Assembly (NCBI RefSeq): GCF_905171765.1
Contig: NC_053393.1
Span: forward strand, 192,227,921-192,291,920
Source of the DNA: Bufo bufo
Taxonomy: Eukaryota > Chordata > Amphibia > Anura > Bufonidae
DNA length: 64,000 bases
Direction of reading: 5' to 3'
Part shown: positions 43,640 to 56,023 of the stretch, piece by piece
Numbering within the stretch: position 1 is the first letter of the stretch
How the letters are laid out: every line of letters starts with the position of its first letter
Notes under the pieces: model-generated
The model's database searches: none
The model's input: the letters and a program-made list of their open reading frames with translations, nothing else
What the model was told of the DNA's origin: nothing
Translations under genes and position numbers: made by a program

Positions 43640-44059
43640 CCTTTCACTAGTGATTGACAGGGGTGATCAAGGGGTTAATTGGGGTGATGGGGGGTGATCT
43701 GGGGCGAAGTGTATTGTTTGGTGTGTACTCACAGTGATGTCTGCTCCTCTGCTGGGACCAACCGACGAAAAGGACCAGCAGAGGAGCACAGAAGCCATTT
43801 AACACCTTATAGTTATAAATATAAGGTGTTAAATGGCTTCTGATTCGATTTTTTTAAAGTCACCAACCTGCCAGCAATGATCATTGGCTGGCAGGCTGGT
43901 GACGAACTTCTGATGTAACGATTCCCGGCCCGCACTGCGCATGTGCCGGCCGGCTCTGCCCGAAATCTCGCGTCTCGTGAGAGGACGCGCCGGCGCGTCC
44001 AGGAGGAATAACAGGGCCGCCGCCAGGACGCAATCCTGCATGCGGCGGTCCTGAGGAGG
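43640..44059. repeat. Hairpin series at the right end of element B
   Basis: Stems CTCCTCTGCTGG / CCAGCAGAGGAG (about 43743-43785), GCCATTTAACACCTTATA / TATAAGGTGTTAAATGGC (about 43793-43837) and CACCAACCTGCCAGC / GCTGGCAGGCTGGTG (about 43861-43904). They occupy the same order as in element A, with different stem sequences in the first two. Confidence 0.85.
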
Positions 44060-44063
44060 TTAA

Positions 44064-45230
44064 AAAAAGATAGTGATACCTACTAAAATAGTTATTACTT
44101 TTCCCATATGTCTACTTCATGTTTGGATCATTTTGTAAATTACATTAGAAGGCTTAGAAGTTTAGAAGCAAATTTTGAAATTTTTACGAAAATTTCTAAA
44201 ACCCATGTTTTAGTGTCTCAATATTCTGAGAGCTATAGTGTTTTTTGTTTTTTTTTGGGCGATTGTTTTAGGTAGGGTATCATTTTTGTGGAATGAGATG
44301 CCTGTTTGATTGGAACTATTTTGGGGTGCATATGACTTTTTGATCGCTTGCTATTACACTTTTTGTGATGTAAGGTGACAAAAATGGCTTTTTTGACAGT
44401 TTTTATTTAACTTTTTTTACGGTGTTCACCTGAGGGGTTATGTCATGAGATATTTTTATAGAGCAGGTTGTTGCGGATGCAGAAATACATAATATGTCTA
44501 CTTTTTTTTTTTTTTTTTACATTTAACAAAATAAAAGCATTTGTGAAACAAAATAAAATCATGTTTTAGTGTCTTCATAGTCTGAAAGCCATAGTTTTAT
44601 TATTTTTTGAGCGATTGTCTTAGGTAGGTGCTCATTTTTTTGCGGAATGAGGTGACAGTTATATTGGTACTACTTTGGGGGGCATACGCCTTTTTGATCA
44701 CTTGGTGTTGCACTTTTATTGATGTAAGGTGACCCAAAAAAATTTTTTAGCATACTTTTTATTTTTTGGTCGGTGTTCATCTGAGGGGTTAGGTCATGTG
44801 ATATTTTTATAGAGCTGGCCGATACGGACGCGGCGATACCTAATATGTCTACTTTTTCTTTTTTCCCCATTTTTTACCTTTTTTTTTTTACTTTATTTTG
44901 GGGAAAGGATGCTTTTTTTTTTACTTGAAACTTTACATTTGTTTTGGAAAACTTTATTTTTTTACTTCTTTTTTCATTTTTTGTCCCAATCTGGGACTTC
45001 AACTTTTGGGGGTCTGATCCCCTTTACAATGCATCACAATACTTCTGTATTGTAACGCATTGGCTTTAAGTATATTACACACTGTCATGGAAGGCAGCCA
45101 CGATGTCTAAGGAAGGCATCGGGCTGCCATCAGGTCCCCGTCACAGCAGTGCGGGAACCCGATGGCCACCCGCACCCGCAGGATCCCGCATGTGCCATGA
45201 TCTGTGAAAACCGCTTATAGAACAAAAGTA
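44064..45230. mobile_element. piggyBac-like non-autonomous fragment
   Basis: Diverged copy of the family at 56391-58982, sharing CCCATATGTCTACTTCATG, TCATGTTTTAGTGTC, GTGATATTTTTATAGAGC and the right-end hairpin AATACTTCTGTATTG near 45045. It has internal tandem duplication (about 44205-44540 versus 44560-44880). Its left end is missing, probably because element B inserted next to it. Confidence 0.65.
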
Positions 45231-45724
45231 ATTGTACTAGTAAGAAAAGTGTTACTTTAACATCGCTAGCTGCTGCTCAATAACAGACAACAGTCTTATT
45301 ATCCCACACATAATATAAAATTATCATGTAATTCAGCAAAAAGAGGCTATTGAAAGTCCACAAACATGCGTCACTACAGGACATTTTACATTGCTTTCAC
45401 ATGCCAGCATGATTCAGTCCCACTTATGTTCTATTTTGCAGAGTCAGAAGGAAAGGCTGTAAAAATTGGCAGGACTGTACCGTTTAGACATATGGACATA
45501 CATAATTACATGACAAAGATTTTATGTGAGAAGCAACTAATGTTATTTTAAAGGCTGTAAAATAAAATGTAGCAAACATATTGTGCTGCAGTGGATGGTG
45601 AAAACGGAATTTATTGTTTGTACTTTATTATATTTATTCATTTAATCAGTATGGAAGAATTTATGTGTTAAAGGGGTATTCCCACTAATGTTTTCATGGC
45701 TAATACTGCAGGTATCAAAACATT
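45231..45724. other. Unassigned stretch
   Basis: AT-rich; short open frames without motifs. Confidence 0.4.
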
Positions 45725-46240
45725 TTAAAGGGTTTTTCCAGGGGCTAAAGGGGTTCTTTGGACTCTCCTATATTGATGACCTATCCTCACCCAGCACCCC
45801 ACCGATCAGCTGTATGAGGAGACATTGCATGCATTCTCCCGTCTCTCTCTGCTTTGCCATAGACAGCAGCAGTGAGCAGGAAGAGAGATGGCATGTGACC
45901 TGAGGATAGGTCATCAATATAGGATAGCGATGTGGCCTATCTTCAGCTATTTGAAAAGGCTGCGGCGGTGCCGGCCTCTATCTAGGCCAGTAAAGTCATG
46001 TTAATCGGTCACTTGGGCTAGGTGCAGCTCAATCCCATACCAGTGAATGATCCTGGGTTGCAGAACTAAGCACATCCAATATACAACGTAAGATGCTGTG
46101 CATGGTAAGCTGTGAGCAAGCCATAGCCTCTTCATACAACTGATCAAGGAGGTGCCGGGAGTCGGACCCTCACAAATCAGATATGCATGACCTATTCTGA
46201 GGATAGGCCATCGATTTTAAACTTCTGGAAAACCCCTTTA
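45725..46240. mobile_element. Foldback MITE with GGGGTTTTCC-type ends
   Basis: Ends TTAAAGGGTTTTTCCAGGGG and CTTCTGGAAAACCCCTTTA are inverted. Just inside are ATTGATGACCTATCCTC and GACCTATTCTGAGGATAGG-type blocks, and an inner palindrome (CCTGAGGATAGGTCATCAATATAGG near 45899). No coding. Related pieces occur near 18085 and 46780. Confidence 0.65.
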
Positions 46241-46860
46241 CCAACTCTCACCTTATTTATTATTAAAAAAGGCTGTATGCATTGTTATTATCTTACCAGT
46301 GTCTCGTGTCCTTTTTATGTTTCACTACCATTTTTGACCATGCACGTATCAGTTCGTTCAGCGCCCTGTATTTCCTGCAATGCTCTCTCTGCTTTTATTA
46401 TAGAATGTGAGTAAGATACAGCGATGTAAAGGGTACAGTAGATAGTTGTTATCGCAACTTAAGCAATTCTCATCTTCTTTGTGTGGTGCCAAATCAATTA
46501 GAAGTATAAGTATGTACGTTCCATACAGTGGCGGAATAAGTGCATGATAGACCTGGGGCTGTCTACCCAACTCGGGCATCCCCCCAATTTTAGTTTTAGT
46601 TTTCTTTTCTGTATGAAGAGGCTGCGGTGCTTCATGAGTGCCACAGTCTGATCCTAGGCCACATGACATTGTTCACATGATCTGAGTGATTGGGGCTGAG
46701 CTGTAATACCAAGCGCAGTGCTATCAAATGGACAGCGCTGTGTTTGGTAAGGAGAAAACAGGCTGCGGCGCTCACTGGAACATTGCGGTCTCTTCAAACA
46801 GCTGATTGGTGGGGGTGCCAGGAGTCTGACCCCCACCATCTCATAACTCTCTGAGTACAG
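46241..46860. other. Unassigned stretch with MITE debris
   Basis: Contains a fragment near 46795-46845 (CAGCTGATTGGTGGGGGTGCC) like the interior of the 45.7 kb MITE family. No coding seen. Confidence 0.4.
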
Positions 46861-46965
46861 ATGTCATAGATGTTACCTGCAGTCCTATGTAACACCCCAC
46901 ATAACACAGTGAACTATTGTGTTATGTGGGGTGTTACATAGGACTGCATGGAACATCTACTACAT
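46861..46965. repeat. Perfect-stem palindrome
   Basis: GCAGTCCTATGTAACACCCC followed by ACATAACACA, then the exact reverse complement about 10 bases later. With the outer GATGTT...AACATC the arms total about 45 bp. A partial third copy (GTTATCTGGGCTGTTACATA) follows near 46992. Confidence 0.85.
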
Positions 46966-47299
46966 TATCTGCACACAGAAAGTTATCACTGTTATCTGGG
47001 CTGTTACATAGAACTGCAGGTGACAAAATAAAATTTTAGTTGCCAATTTAAAATACATACGATTATGATAAAAAAAAGACTTTGAGGAGAAGATGAGACG
47101 CAGGTCACAGTAGTGAGCCAGCTCTACATATAGGAGAATACAGCACCACATACCTCTTACATCCAGGGACATCTCCTGTCATGTAGATCTTCTCTTTCCT
47201 CTTCTCCTCCGTTTGACCCAGACAGCTATGACAAATTCTTTCAGCCGCATCTTGTCTCTACAGAGTTTTTTACACAGACACGTTAGATTTCTCATAATT

Positions 47300-47467
47300 G
47301 GGGTCATTTATCAAACTGGTGTAAAGTAGAACTGGTTTTGGTGCTCATAGGAACCAATACGATTCCACTTTTCCTTTTCCAAAGGAGCTGTCAAAAATTA
47401 AAGGTGGAATCTGTTGCTATGGGAAACTAACCCATTTCTACTTTACACCAGTTTGATAAATTACCCC
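47300..47467. mobile_element. Short foldback MITE
   Basis: 168-bp element with inverted ends GGGGTCATTTATCAAACTGG and TACTTTACACCAGTTTGATAAATTACCCC (two mismatches). No coding. Confidence 0.75.
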
Positions 47468-47589
47468 AAAGATTCCTATAGTGTCTACAGCAATTATAAT
47501 GTCCCCTAGAGTGCCCCAGTAATAATAACACCCTATATTGTGCTCCAGGTAATAATGGCGGTATAGTGTCCACAAAAAAAATGTCCCCT

Positions 47590-48560
47590 AATAGCAACAC
47601 CCCCACACTACCCCCATATAGTAATTTCCTCCACACTGCCCACATATAGTATTTAATTTCCCCCACACTACCCCATATAGTAATTTCCCCCACAATCACC
47701 CCCATATAGTAATTTCCTCCACACTGCCCCCATATAGTATTTAATTTCCCCCACACTACCCCATATAGTAATTTCCCCCACAATCACCCCCATATAGTAA
47801 TTTCCCCCACACTACCCCCATATAGTAATTTCCCCCACTCTACCCCATATAGTAATTTTCCCCACACTGCCCCATATAGTAATTTCCCCCACACTGTCCC
47901 ATATAGTAATCTCCCCCACACTGCCCCATATAGTAATGTCCCCCACATTGCCCCATATGGTAATTTCCCCCACATTGCCCCATATGGTAATTTCCCCCAC
48001 ACTGCCCCATATAGTAATTTCCCCCACACTGCCCCATATAGTAATTTCCCCCACACTGCCCAATATAGTAATTTCCCCCACACTGTCCCCATATAGTAAT
48101 TTCCCCCACACTGTCCCCATATAGTAATTTCCCCTACACTGCCCCATATAGTAATTTCCCTAACACTTCCTCCGTTATAGTAATTTCCCCCACACTGCCC
48201 TGATATAGTAATTTCCCCAACACTGCCCCCGATATAGTACTTTCCTACACACACTCCCAATAAAGAAATTTCGCCCACACTTTACCCATATAGTAATCCC
48301 TCCCACTGCTCCATACAGTAATTTCTTCCACACTGCCTCCCATGTAGCAATTCCCCCCACACTGTTCCTCATGTAGTAGTTTTCCCCCACACTGCCCCCA
48401 TTAAGTAATTTGACCCACACTGCCCCCCATTAAGTAATTTGACCCAACACTGCCCTTCATTAAGTAATTTGCCCCCACACTGCCCTTCACTAAGTAATTT
48501 GCCCCCACACTGCCCCCAATTAAGTAATTTGCCCCATGGAAACATTTGCCCCAACTGTCC
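47590..48560. repeat. 27-28-bp minisatellite
   Basis: About 35 copies of a CCCCATATAGTAATTTCCCC CACACTG unit, changing gradually to CCCATTAAGTAATTTG(A/C)CCC toward 48530. It produces spurious Gly/Tyr/Trp-rich open frames on the minus strand (47427-48278). Confidence 0.93.
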
Positions 48561-49290
48561 CTGTAGTAATATGTCCTCCTCTGTCCCCCAAAGTTGGCAC
48601 ACACACAAAAAAACAACAAAAAATAAAAATAAAGGCTAATACTTACCTGTGTCCAGAATGGTGAGGCAGGCGCGCGTACATTAAAGCCCTGCGCGCGCCC
48701 ATATATAGGCTAACGTCACCACACACGCCACGCCAGGCTTTTACCACCACATAGGCCTCAGGCCCACTAGGCTGGAAGCTAAGGCGGTGATAGGCGGCGG
48801 GGCAGGGAACTATGTGCTCCTGTGCCCCGCCGAATAATGTGGGCGTTCGGGTCGGCGTTGGGCCCCCCCGCAACGTCGGGCCTGGGGCTGCCGACTCGAA
48901 CGTCCCTATTATAATCCGCCACTCAGGGCCGGTGCTATAATAAGGCAGACCAAGCGGCTGCCTCAGGGCGCAGAGACGGTGGGTGGAAAAATGAAACATT
49001 TTTTTTTTAAATACGCCGCATTTTTTGCCCCTGGGTCTAATGGGGCGAATACTAATGAAGCGCTTCCATTTTGGAAGCGCTTCATTAGTACCGGAGGACT
49101 GGGAAGCGGTGAAGGATCTGTACTCACCGCTTCCTGGTCCTCCGCTCGGCTGTCTGCTGTAAAGGACTGTGCACCATGTGACTTCACTGTGCGCAGCCTT
49201 CACAGCTGACAGCCAAGAACCAGGAAGAAGAGAGAGAGCGTCGGCGTCTAGGAGCAGGAGAGGTAAGTTTTTTTTTGTTTGTTTTTTATT
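48561..49290. other. GC-rich interspersed repeat block
   Basis: Contains GGGCCGGTGCTATAATAAGG and AAGCGGCTGCCTCAGGGCGC (48927-48970), related to 27550-27595, and a short palindrome AAGCGCTTCCATTTTGGAAGCGCTT (near 49058). The 319-codon frame on the minus strand here has no family motifs and runs into the next minisatellite. Confidence 0.5.
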
Positions 49291-49680
49291 TGTGCTGATG
49301 GCTGACATGGCGGGGCATGATGGCTGACATGGGGGGGCATGATGGCTGACATGGGGGGGCATGATGGCTGACATGGGGGGGGCATGATGGCTGACATGGG
49401 CATGATGGCTGACATGGGGGCATGATGGCTGAAATATGGGCATGCTAACTGACATGGGGGAACGGTGGCTGACATGGGGGAATAGTGGCTGACATGGGGG
49501 AATGGTGGTTGACATATGGGCATGTTGGCTGACATATGGGATGTTGGCTGATATATGGGCATGATGGCTGACATATGGGCATGATTGCTGACTTGGGGGC
49601 ATGATTGCTGACTTGGGGGGCTGATGGCTGACATGGGGGGCTGATTACTGACACGGGGAGCTGATCTGAGGTATTAGGGG
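49290..49680. repeat. About 20-bp minisatellite
   Basis: Repeated GATGGCTGACATGGGGG(G)CAT units, about 18 copies with variants. Gives Ser/Met/Pro-rich spurious frames on the minus strand. Confidence 0.9.
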
Positions 49681-49979
49681 TCTGATTGCTGGTCTGACCT
49701 GAGGTGCAATGGAAAATATTTTTTTGTTATTATCCTCCTCTAAATCCTAGGTGCGTATTATGGGCCGGTGCATCTTAGAAGGCGAAAAATAAGGTCATCA
49801 AACCAGCGATTGTCTGAAGCAGAGAGAAGATACCAGGACCACACAGAGGAGAAACCAGTTGCTGCAGACGGGACCAGGGCCAGGTGAGCTGCGAGGGAGG
49901 GGGGGGTCCAAAATGTAGCTTTGCTTGTGTTGGCAAAAATCCTTGCACCGGCCCTGCCGCCACTGGTTCCATACTGCTT

Positions 49980-50560
49980 TCATAATGAGACCAGACACAG
50001 AAGTTGGTTTTATTAAAAGATCTTCTCATCCCCCTGAGCAAAAGAGCTTTATTCAAGATACATTCACTTACATAACAGACATGACATCACAAAAGGGGTG
50101 CTCCTTAAGTAAAGACTATTGGCTCCTTAACTTGATAGGAGTTGTTTAAGCAACTTTAACTCTGAGTTCATAGATAGATTTGAAAACTGCAAATAGCATT
50201 CAACTTTCTCCCTACAGTTATCTTAGAAACCAAAAAATGTACAGAGGCTCACACATCTGCTTAGCTCCCACCTTGTGGACAAAAATGTGTACTACAGGAT
50301 GTTCACATTATATATAAAAACCTATCTCTCACAAATCCCTTCTTTTGTGGGAAATAGACCAAAGGTGAACAGGCAAAGTGAGGTACTCTCCAAACGCCCT
50401 AAACACCGAAGAGCTGGACTTTCCTTATTGCTTCACCACGTCCTCTCAACTTCCTTTTGGGTTTTTCCTTCATCTTGTCTTATTTACCCCGCAAACATCA
50501 ACAAAGTTTTTTTTTCACATTTTTTTTTTTAATTTCAGGATGGAATAATCTTTGTCTTTG
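49980..50560 (-). other. Possible 3' LTR of an endogenous retrovirus
   Basis: Downstream, on the minus strand, of the env remnant. It has a TATA-like TTTATATATAATG near 50305-50320 and an AATAAA (TTTAATAAAACCAAC) near 50010. Boundaries and a second LTR were not found, so the call rests on position and signals only. Confidence 0.35.
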
Positions 50561-50729
50561 ACAGGGGCACAGCACATAAACATAGTGTAGGCATGGATGT
50601 ATTAAACATTTTTAAAAACTATTTTCCTAAAACGGAGAACTATATAACAGCCTGTTAAAGCCAAATTCTAAAAACAATGTAGTCACTGAACCAGTTCCCA
50701 AAACATTGTTTTGGTCATGATGTAATTAA

Positions 50730-50985
50730 TTTCAGAATTTTCCCGTAAGTTAATTTGATAAAGTCCATCAGTTTCTTCAGATCATTGGTGATCCTTCCAT
50801 CAGGGCCAGTGTTGTCCAGAATGTAGATGCAGCAGGAATTTCCAACGATCTTGTTGACCCCTTCTTTTTCTGCTGTCAGGGACCAGTCGGTTCTGTAGAG
50901 TCATCACCGAAAAAGAGCTCAGTTGTTCCGCCATTCCCTTCGCAGTATCACAGGTGTAATTCACAAATCTCTGTTGATGACAATA
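50730..50985 (-). pseudogene. Endogenous retrovirus env, transmembrane-subunit remnant
   Basis: On the minus strand one frame reads YTCDTAKGMAEQLSSFSVMTLQNR, resembling the heptad region leading to the conserved LQNR motif of gamma/epsilon-type retroviral TM subunits. Another frame continues with the immunosuppressive-domain-like and CC-containing segment (NSCCIYILDN). A frameshift near 50880 separates them, so the gene is dead. No membrane anchor could be assigned. Family placement is from motif recognition. Confidence 0.6.
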
Positions 50986-51029
50986 CAGATGTTAATCCAA
51001 TCTAAATCCTGTCTCTAAGACCAGTTTGT

Positions 51030-51346
51030 CTTCATATTTTTAAATTGGCCAAATATTTAATGCCAATTATAGGTAAAGACGTAGGAGCCACAGATGCAAC
51101 TGAACTTTGAGGTTTCTCCCTTACCAACATTCTACATTTTCCTAGGGGATCTTTGTCACTTACACATTCTCCAAAAACATATATACCCGAATGCTGTAGG
51201 ATTTCTAATGGACAGGAACAGAGGATTACACTCATTATGTTTACAACAGTTTTGTAGTGTTCCCGTCAGGACAGTCATCCTTTGCAACAAACCTTCACCT
51301 TTACCATAGACTGGGTCAGTTCCAGTCACACAGATGTACTTATCAG
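51030..51346 (-). pseudogene. Endogenous retrovirus env, surface-subunit remnant
   Basis: Minus-strand frames contain YICVTGTDPVYG and ECNPLFLSIRNPTAFG, then, after a frame change near 51180, YVFGECVSDKDPLGKCRMLV. Cysteine-containing segments of this kind fit a retroviral SU just upstream of the TM remnant at 50730-50985. The reading is cut at 51347 by a hAT-like terminus. Identification depends on the neighbouring TM remnant. Confidence 0.45.
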
Positions 51347-53170
51347 TAGAGATGGCCTTGCGGTTCGCCCAGCAGTCGTTTCGCGGCGAACTTTGCTCAT
51401 TCGCGATTCGCTGAACATGCGAACATATGGCGATGTTCGCAAGCCCCTTATTCTTTTGCATTGTGCCGAAATTTGACCCATGAGATATCCATCAGGTGGG
51501 ACAGGACAGCCAATTGAGACATATCAGCACTTGGACACACCCCCACCCTATAGCAGAACCCGATCTGGCAGCCATTTTACATTCTGTGTGTTGCCAGTGT
51601 AGGGAGAGGTTGCTTTGTGGAGCAGGGACAGACTGTTAGGGACACCAAACACTAGCTAATAGGGCCACAAAAGTACTTTAAAGGACTGGTATAGGTGTGC
51701 TATCCATAGGTGTGATATACTGAAAGGTGTGATATAATCATAATATACTTTCTAACATAGAAAGTATATTATAATTCATTTGTATTGTGCAGCAGTTGTG
51801 TGTGGTTATGCTGCGATACCGCAGCTATATAAAGGTACAAACGCTATTGGAATAACTAATTGCAACTGGTGTGATATAACTGTTGCCCCCCAAAAAAACG
51901 GATTAAGGGGTGTGATATACCTATAATATACTTTCTAACATAGAAAGTATATTATAGTGCATTTGTATTGTGCAGCAGTTGTGTACGGTTCTGCTGCGAT
52001 ACCGCAGGTAAACAGAAGGACAAGCGTTATTGGAACAACTATTTGCAACGGGTGTGATATACCTGTTGCCCCAAAAAAAAAAATGATTAAGGGGTGCAAT
52101 ATACCTACTTTCACAAAATACTGATTAAGGGGTTTGACATAACTGCTTCCACAAAATACTGATAAAGGGGTGCAATATACCTGCTTCCACAAAATACTGA
52201 TTGAGGGGTGCAATATACCTGCTTCCACCAAATATTGATTAAGGTGTTCTATATACCTGCTTCCACAAAATGCTGATTGAGGGGTGCGATATACCTACAT
52301 CCACAAAATACTGATTAGGGGGTTTGATATACCTGCTTCCACAAAATACAGATTGAGGAGTACGATATACCTTCTTTCACAAAATACTGATTAAGGTATT
52401 TGATGTACCTGCTTCCACAAAATACAGATTGAGGGGTGTGATATACCTGCTTCCATAAAAATACAGATTGACGGGTGCGATATACCTGCTTCCGCAAAAT
52501 ACTGATTAAGGGGTTTGATATACCTGCTTCACCAAAATACTGATTGAGGGGTGCGATATACCTGCTTCCACAAAATACAGATTGAGGGGTGCTATATAAC
52601 TGCTTCCACCAAATATTAATTCAGGTGTTCTATATACCTGTTTCCACAAAATACTGATTGAAGGGTTTGATATACCTGCTTCCACAAAATACTGATTGAG
52701 GGGTGCGATATACCTGCTTCCACCAAATATTGATTGAGGCCTGCGATACACCAGCTTTCATAAAATACTGATAGAGGGGGGGCGATATACCTGCTTCCAC
52801 TAAAGATTGATTCAGGGGTTCTATATACCAGTTTCCACAAAATACTGATTTGAGGGGTGCAATATACCTGCTTCCACAAAATACTGATTAAGGAGTTTGA
52901 TATACCTGCTTCCACAAAATACAGATTGAGGGGTGCTATATAACTGCTTCCACCAAATGTTGATTTAGGTGTTCAATATACCTGTTCTTACAAAATACTG
53001 ATTGAGGGGTGCAATATACCTGCATCTACAAAATACTGATTGAGGGGTGCGATATACCTACTTCCACAAAATATTGATTGAGAAGTAGTGATGGACGAAC
53101 ATCTGATGGGACGGTTCGCGAACGCGATCGCTCAAACTCGCTCAAATTTTCGCGAACCGCAAGTTCGCGG
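51347..53170. mobile_element. hAT-like non-autonomous element(s)
   Basis: TAGAGATGGCCTTGCGGTTC at 51347 and TAGTGATGGACGAACATCTG near 53093 both look like left termini of hAT elements with GTTCGC/GCGAAC-rich subterminal DNA. No right terminus with matching duplication was located. Between them lie a duplicated block (CTAACATAGAAAGTATATTAT near 51750 and 51936) and a 38-bp minisatellite. No transposase. Confidence 0.5.
52080..53085. repeat. 38-bp minisatellite
   Basis: About 26 units of GATTGAGGGGTGCGATATAC CTGCTTCCACAAAATACT, with variants (ATTAAGGGGTTTGATATACC; ACCAAATATTGA). Spurious open frames are repeated on the minus strand (52506-52915). Confidence 0.92.
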
Positions 53171-53384
53171 TTCAGGTCATATTTGCAGCCACAATATACT
53201 TAGTAGATGTGCACACATAGTCCCACAACATGGACACTGACATATCAGAAGTATTAAGCGAATCTGCGATCGACAATCATTCTTTTTTTATCTGTAAAAT
53301 TTCGGCAAAGTATTAATCGCAAGAGCATATGCGCTAGGAAGGCGTGGCCTACAGCAACTGGTTTTCACCAACTAGCAATTAGAT

Positions 53385-53447
53385 GGTTGCGATGGTTGGA
53401 ACGAAGTTCAGCGACGAAGAGGAAGAACTCCTGGTGACTGTAAGTAA
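53385..53447 (+). pseudogene. Myb/SANT-like gene relic, exon 1
   Basis: ATGGTTGCGATG... encodes MVAMVGTKFSDEEEELLVT and ends at a consensus donor GTAAGT (53448). KFSDEE..LLV is the usual first helix of Myb/SANT-like domains in PIF/Harbinger accessory proteins. Its phase (0) does not match exon 2, and about 12 residues of the expected domain are missing, so an intervening exon is lost or unrecognised. Confidence 0.45.
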
Positions 53448-53739
53448 TCTTACATTAAAGTGGTGTATTTGATTACATTTAACCAGCATGTCTGAACAAT
53501 CGCTTTATATGCATAAAGAGTGTTATAACAAAATCGCCAGTGCGACCTTCTGCGATTCTAATTTTTCTGAAGTGCACCAAACTTCACATTTTATAAGGTC
53601 TCACTAGATATTAATGATTTTTGCTCTAAGTATTCCTGAGACATCACACCCACTATGTTAGTAGCATATTTGTATGGAAAGCATAGAAATATATTTAACA
53701 TGCACATTGCACATCCATTGTCATGCCGCACACTATATT

Positions 53740-53905
53740 CCTCACACACACACTATATACCGCACACACACACTATATACCACACACACACACTATATAC
53801 TGCACACACACACACTATATACCGCACACACATGATATACCGCACACACACACTATATACCGCACACACACAGGCACACACTATATACCGCACACATACA
53901 CAGAG
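53740..53905. repeat. CA-rich compound microsatellite
   Basis: CACACACACTATATACCG-type units repeated about eight times in the intron between exons 1 and 2. Confidence 0.9.
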
Positions 53906-54154
53906 TCTATAGATTATAGTGTGTATCCTTTTGGTCAGGACTCAGGAGAAGCTTTCTTTGTCAGACCGCCAGTATTTGCTAGTTCATTTAGAGTTACCCA
54001 GGGTGCATCCCAGGGAGGCAAACCAGCTGTACACCCCATACCGTACCGTCACTTCCCTAGACAGGTACATCTCTGCTTAGCTGGAGAATATCTGATAGCT
54101 CAGACCCCACCCACATACAGTCGTAATACAATCCCATCTTCTAACCATAACAGT

Positions 54155-54440
54155 AAGGCCGCATGCACACGCGCGTGTTTTTTCACAATTACGGACCGTA
54201 AAAACCCGTCCTGCAGAGTGGACGAGCGTACGGCTTCATTGGTTGCTAACTCGCTATGACGCCGTGCGCTTCTTGCCGCCACCGCTGTACATTAATACAC
54301 TTGTATAGATCATACAAATGTATCACAGTACAGCGGTGGTGGCCAGAAGCGCACGTCGTCATAGCAACCAATGACGTTGTGCGCTCGTTCACTCTGCAGG
54401 ACGGGTTTGTACGGTTCGTAGTTGTGAAAAACACGCCCGT
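54155..54440. mobile_element. Foldback element (near-perfect palindrome)
   Basis: Left arm (ATTGGTTGCTAACTCGCTATGACG..., GCCACCGCTGTAC) and right arm (GTACAGCGGTGGTGGC..., CGTCGTCATAGCAACCAATG) pair over about 130 bp around a centre near 54303. Outer ends are GCCGCATGCACACGCGCGTG and CACGCCCGTGTTTTTTC. It probably inserted into the relic's intron. Confidence 0.8.
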
Positions 54441-54500
54441 GTTTTTTCAATACTATTATTGTTAAAAATTGGGATTATATGCTTGCATTTTTATCTTGCA

Positions 54501-54666
54501 GCTGATGTTGGGGCGGGGAAGCAGCGAATTGTGCGGGAGCTGGCCTATGAGATCTGGTGCCAAACGGGTGTAAAACACTGCCGTCTGGCCATTATAAAAA
54601 AAAATGGTCAGACATGAAGAGAAGACAGCCCCGGTTTATAAAAAGAATCCGGGACGAAAAATGCCC
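54501..54666 (+). pseudogene. Myb/SANT-like gene relic, exon 2
   Basis: Acceptor ATCTTGCAG precedes a frame reading ADVGAGKQRIVRELAYEIWC and then, after a one-base shift near 54582-54600, HYKKKWSDMKRRQPRF and IRDEKCP, ending with one extra base at donor G|GTACAT. RIVRELAYEIW...YKKKWSDMKRR fits helices 2 and 3 of a Myb/SANT-like domain. The frameshift lies near an A-run. Confidence 0.5.
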
Positions 54667-54719
54667 AGGTACATGCGTAAATAACTTTTGTATGTTTGGC
54701 CAACACTCTGTAATGTATA

Positions 54720-56023
<1,304 letters not shown>

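Larger units (their letters stand above)
38868..44059 (-). mobile_element. piggyBac-type element with decayed transposase (B)
   Basis: Bounded by TTAA at 38864-38867 (shared with element A) and 44060-44063. Ends are CCACCTCAGCCCC and, inverted, CCTCCTCAGGACC. The left part (38868-40400) matches element A, including a shorter alternating palindrome array with centres near 39470, 39868 and 40225. The right part carries the transposase relic (41244-43185) and hairpins at the right end. About 5.2 kb. Confidence 0.82.

Noticed and set aside
47427..48278. Gly/Trp/Tyr-rich minus-strand frames that look like a repeat protein
   Set aside because: Produced by the 27-28-bp CCCCATATAGTAATTTCCCC minisatellite in all frames.
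48643..49602. 319-codon minus-strand frame
   Set aside because: It runs through an interspersed repeat and the 20-bp minisatellite, has a Met/Ser/Pro repeat start and no domain motif.
53723..54259. 178-codon plus-strand frame
   Set aside because: It begins in a CA-rich microsatellite and ends in a foldback element; the middle has no recognisable domain.
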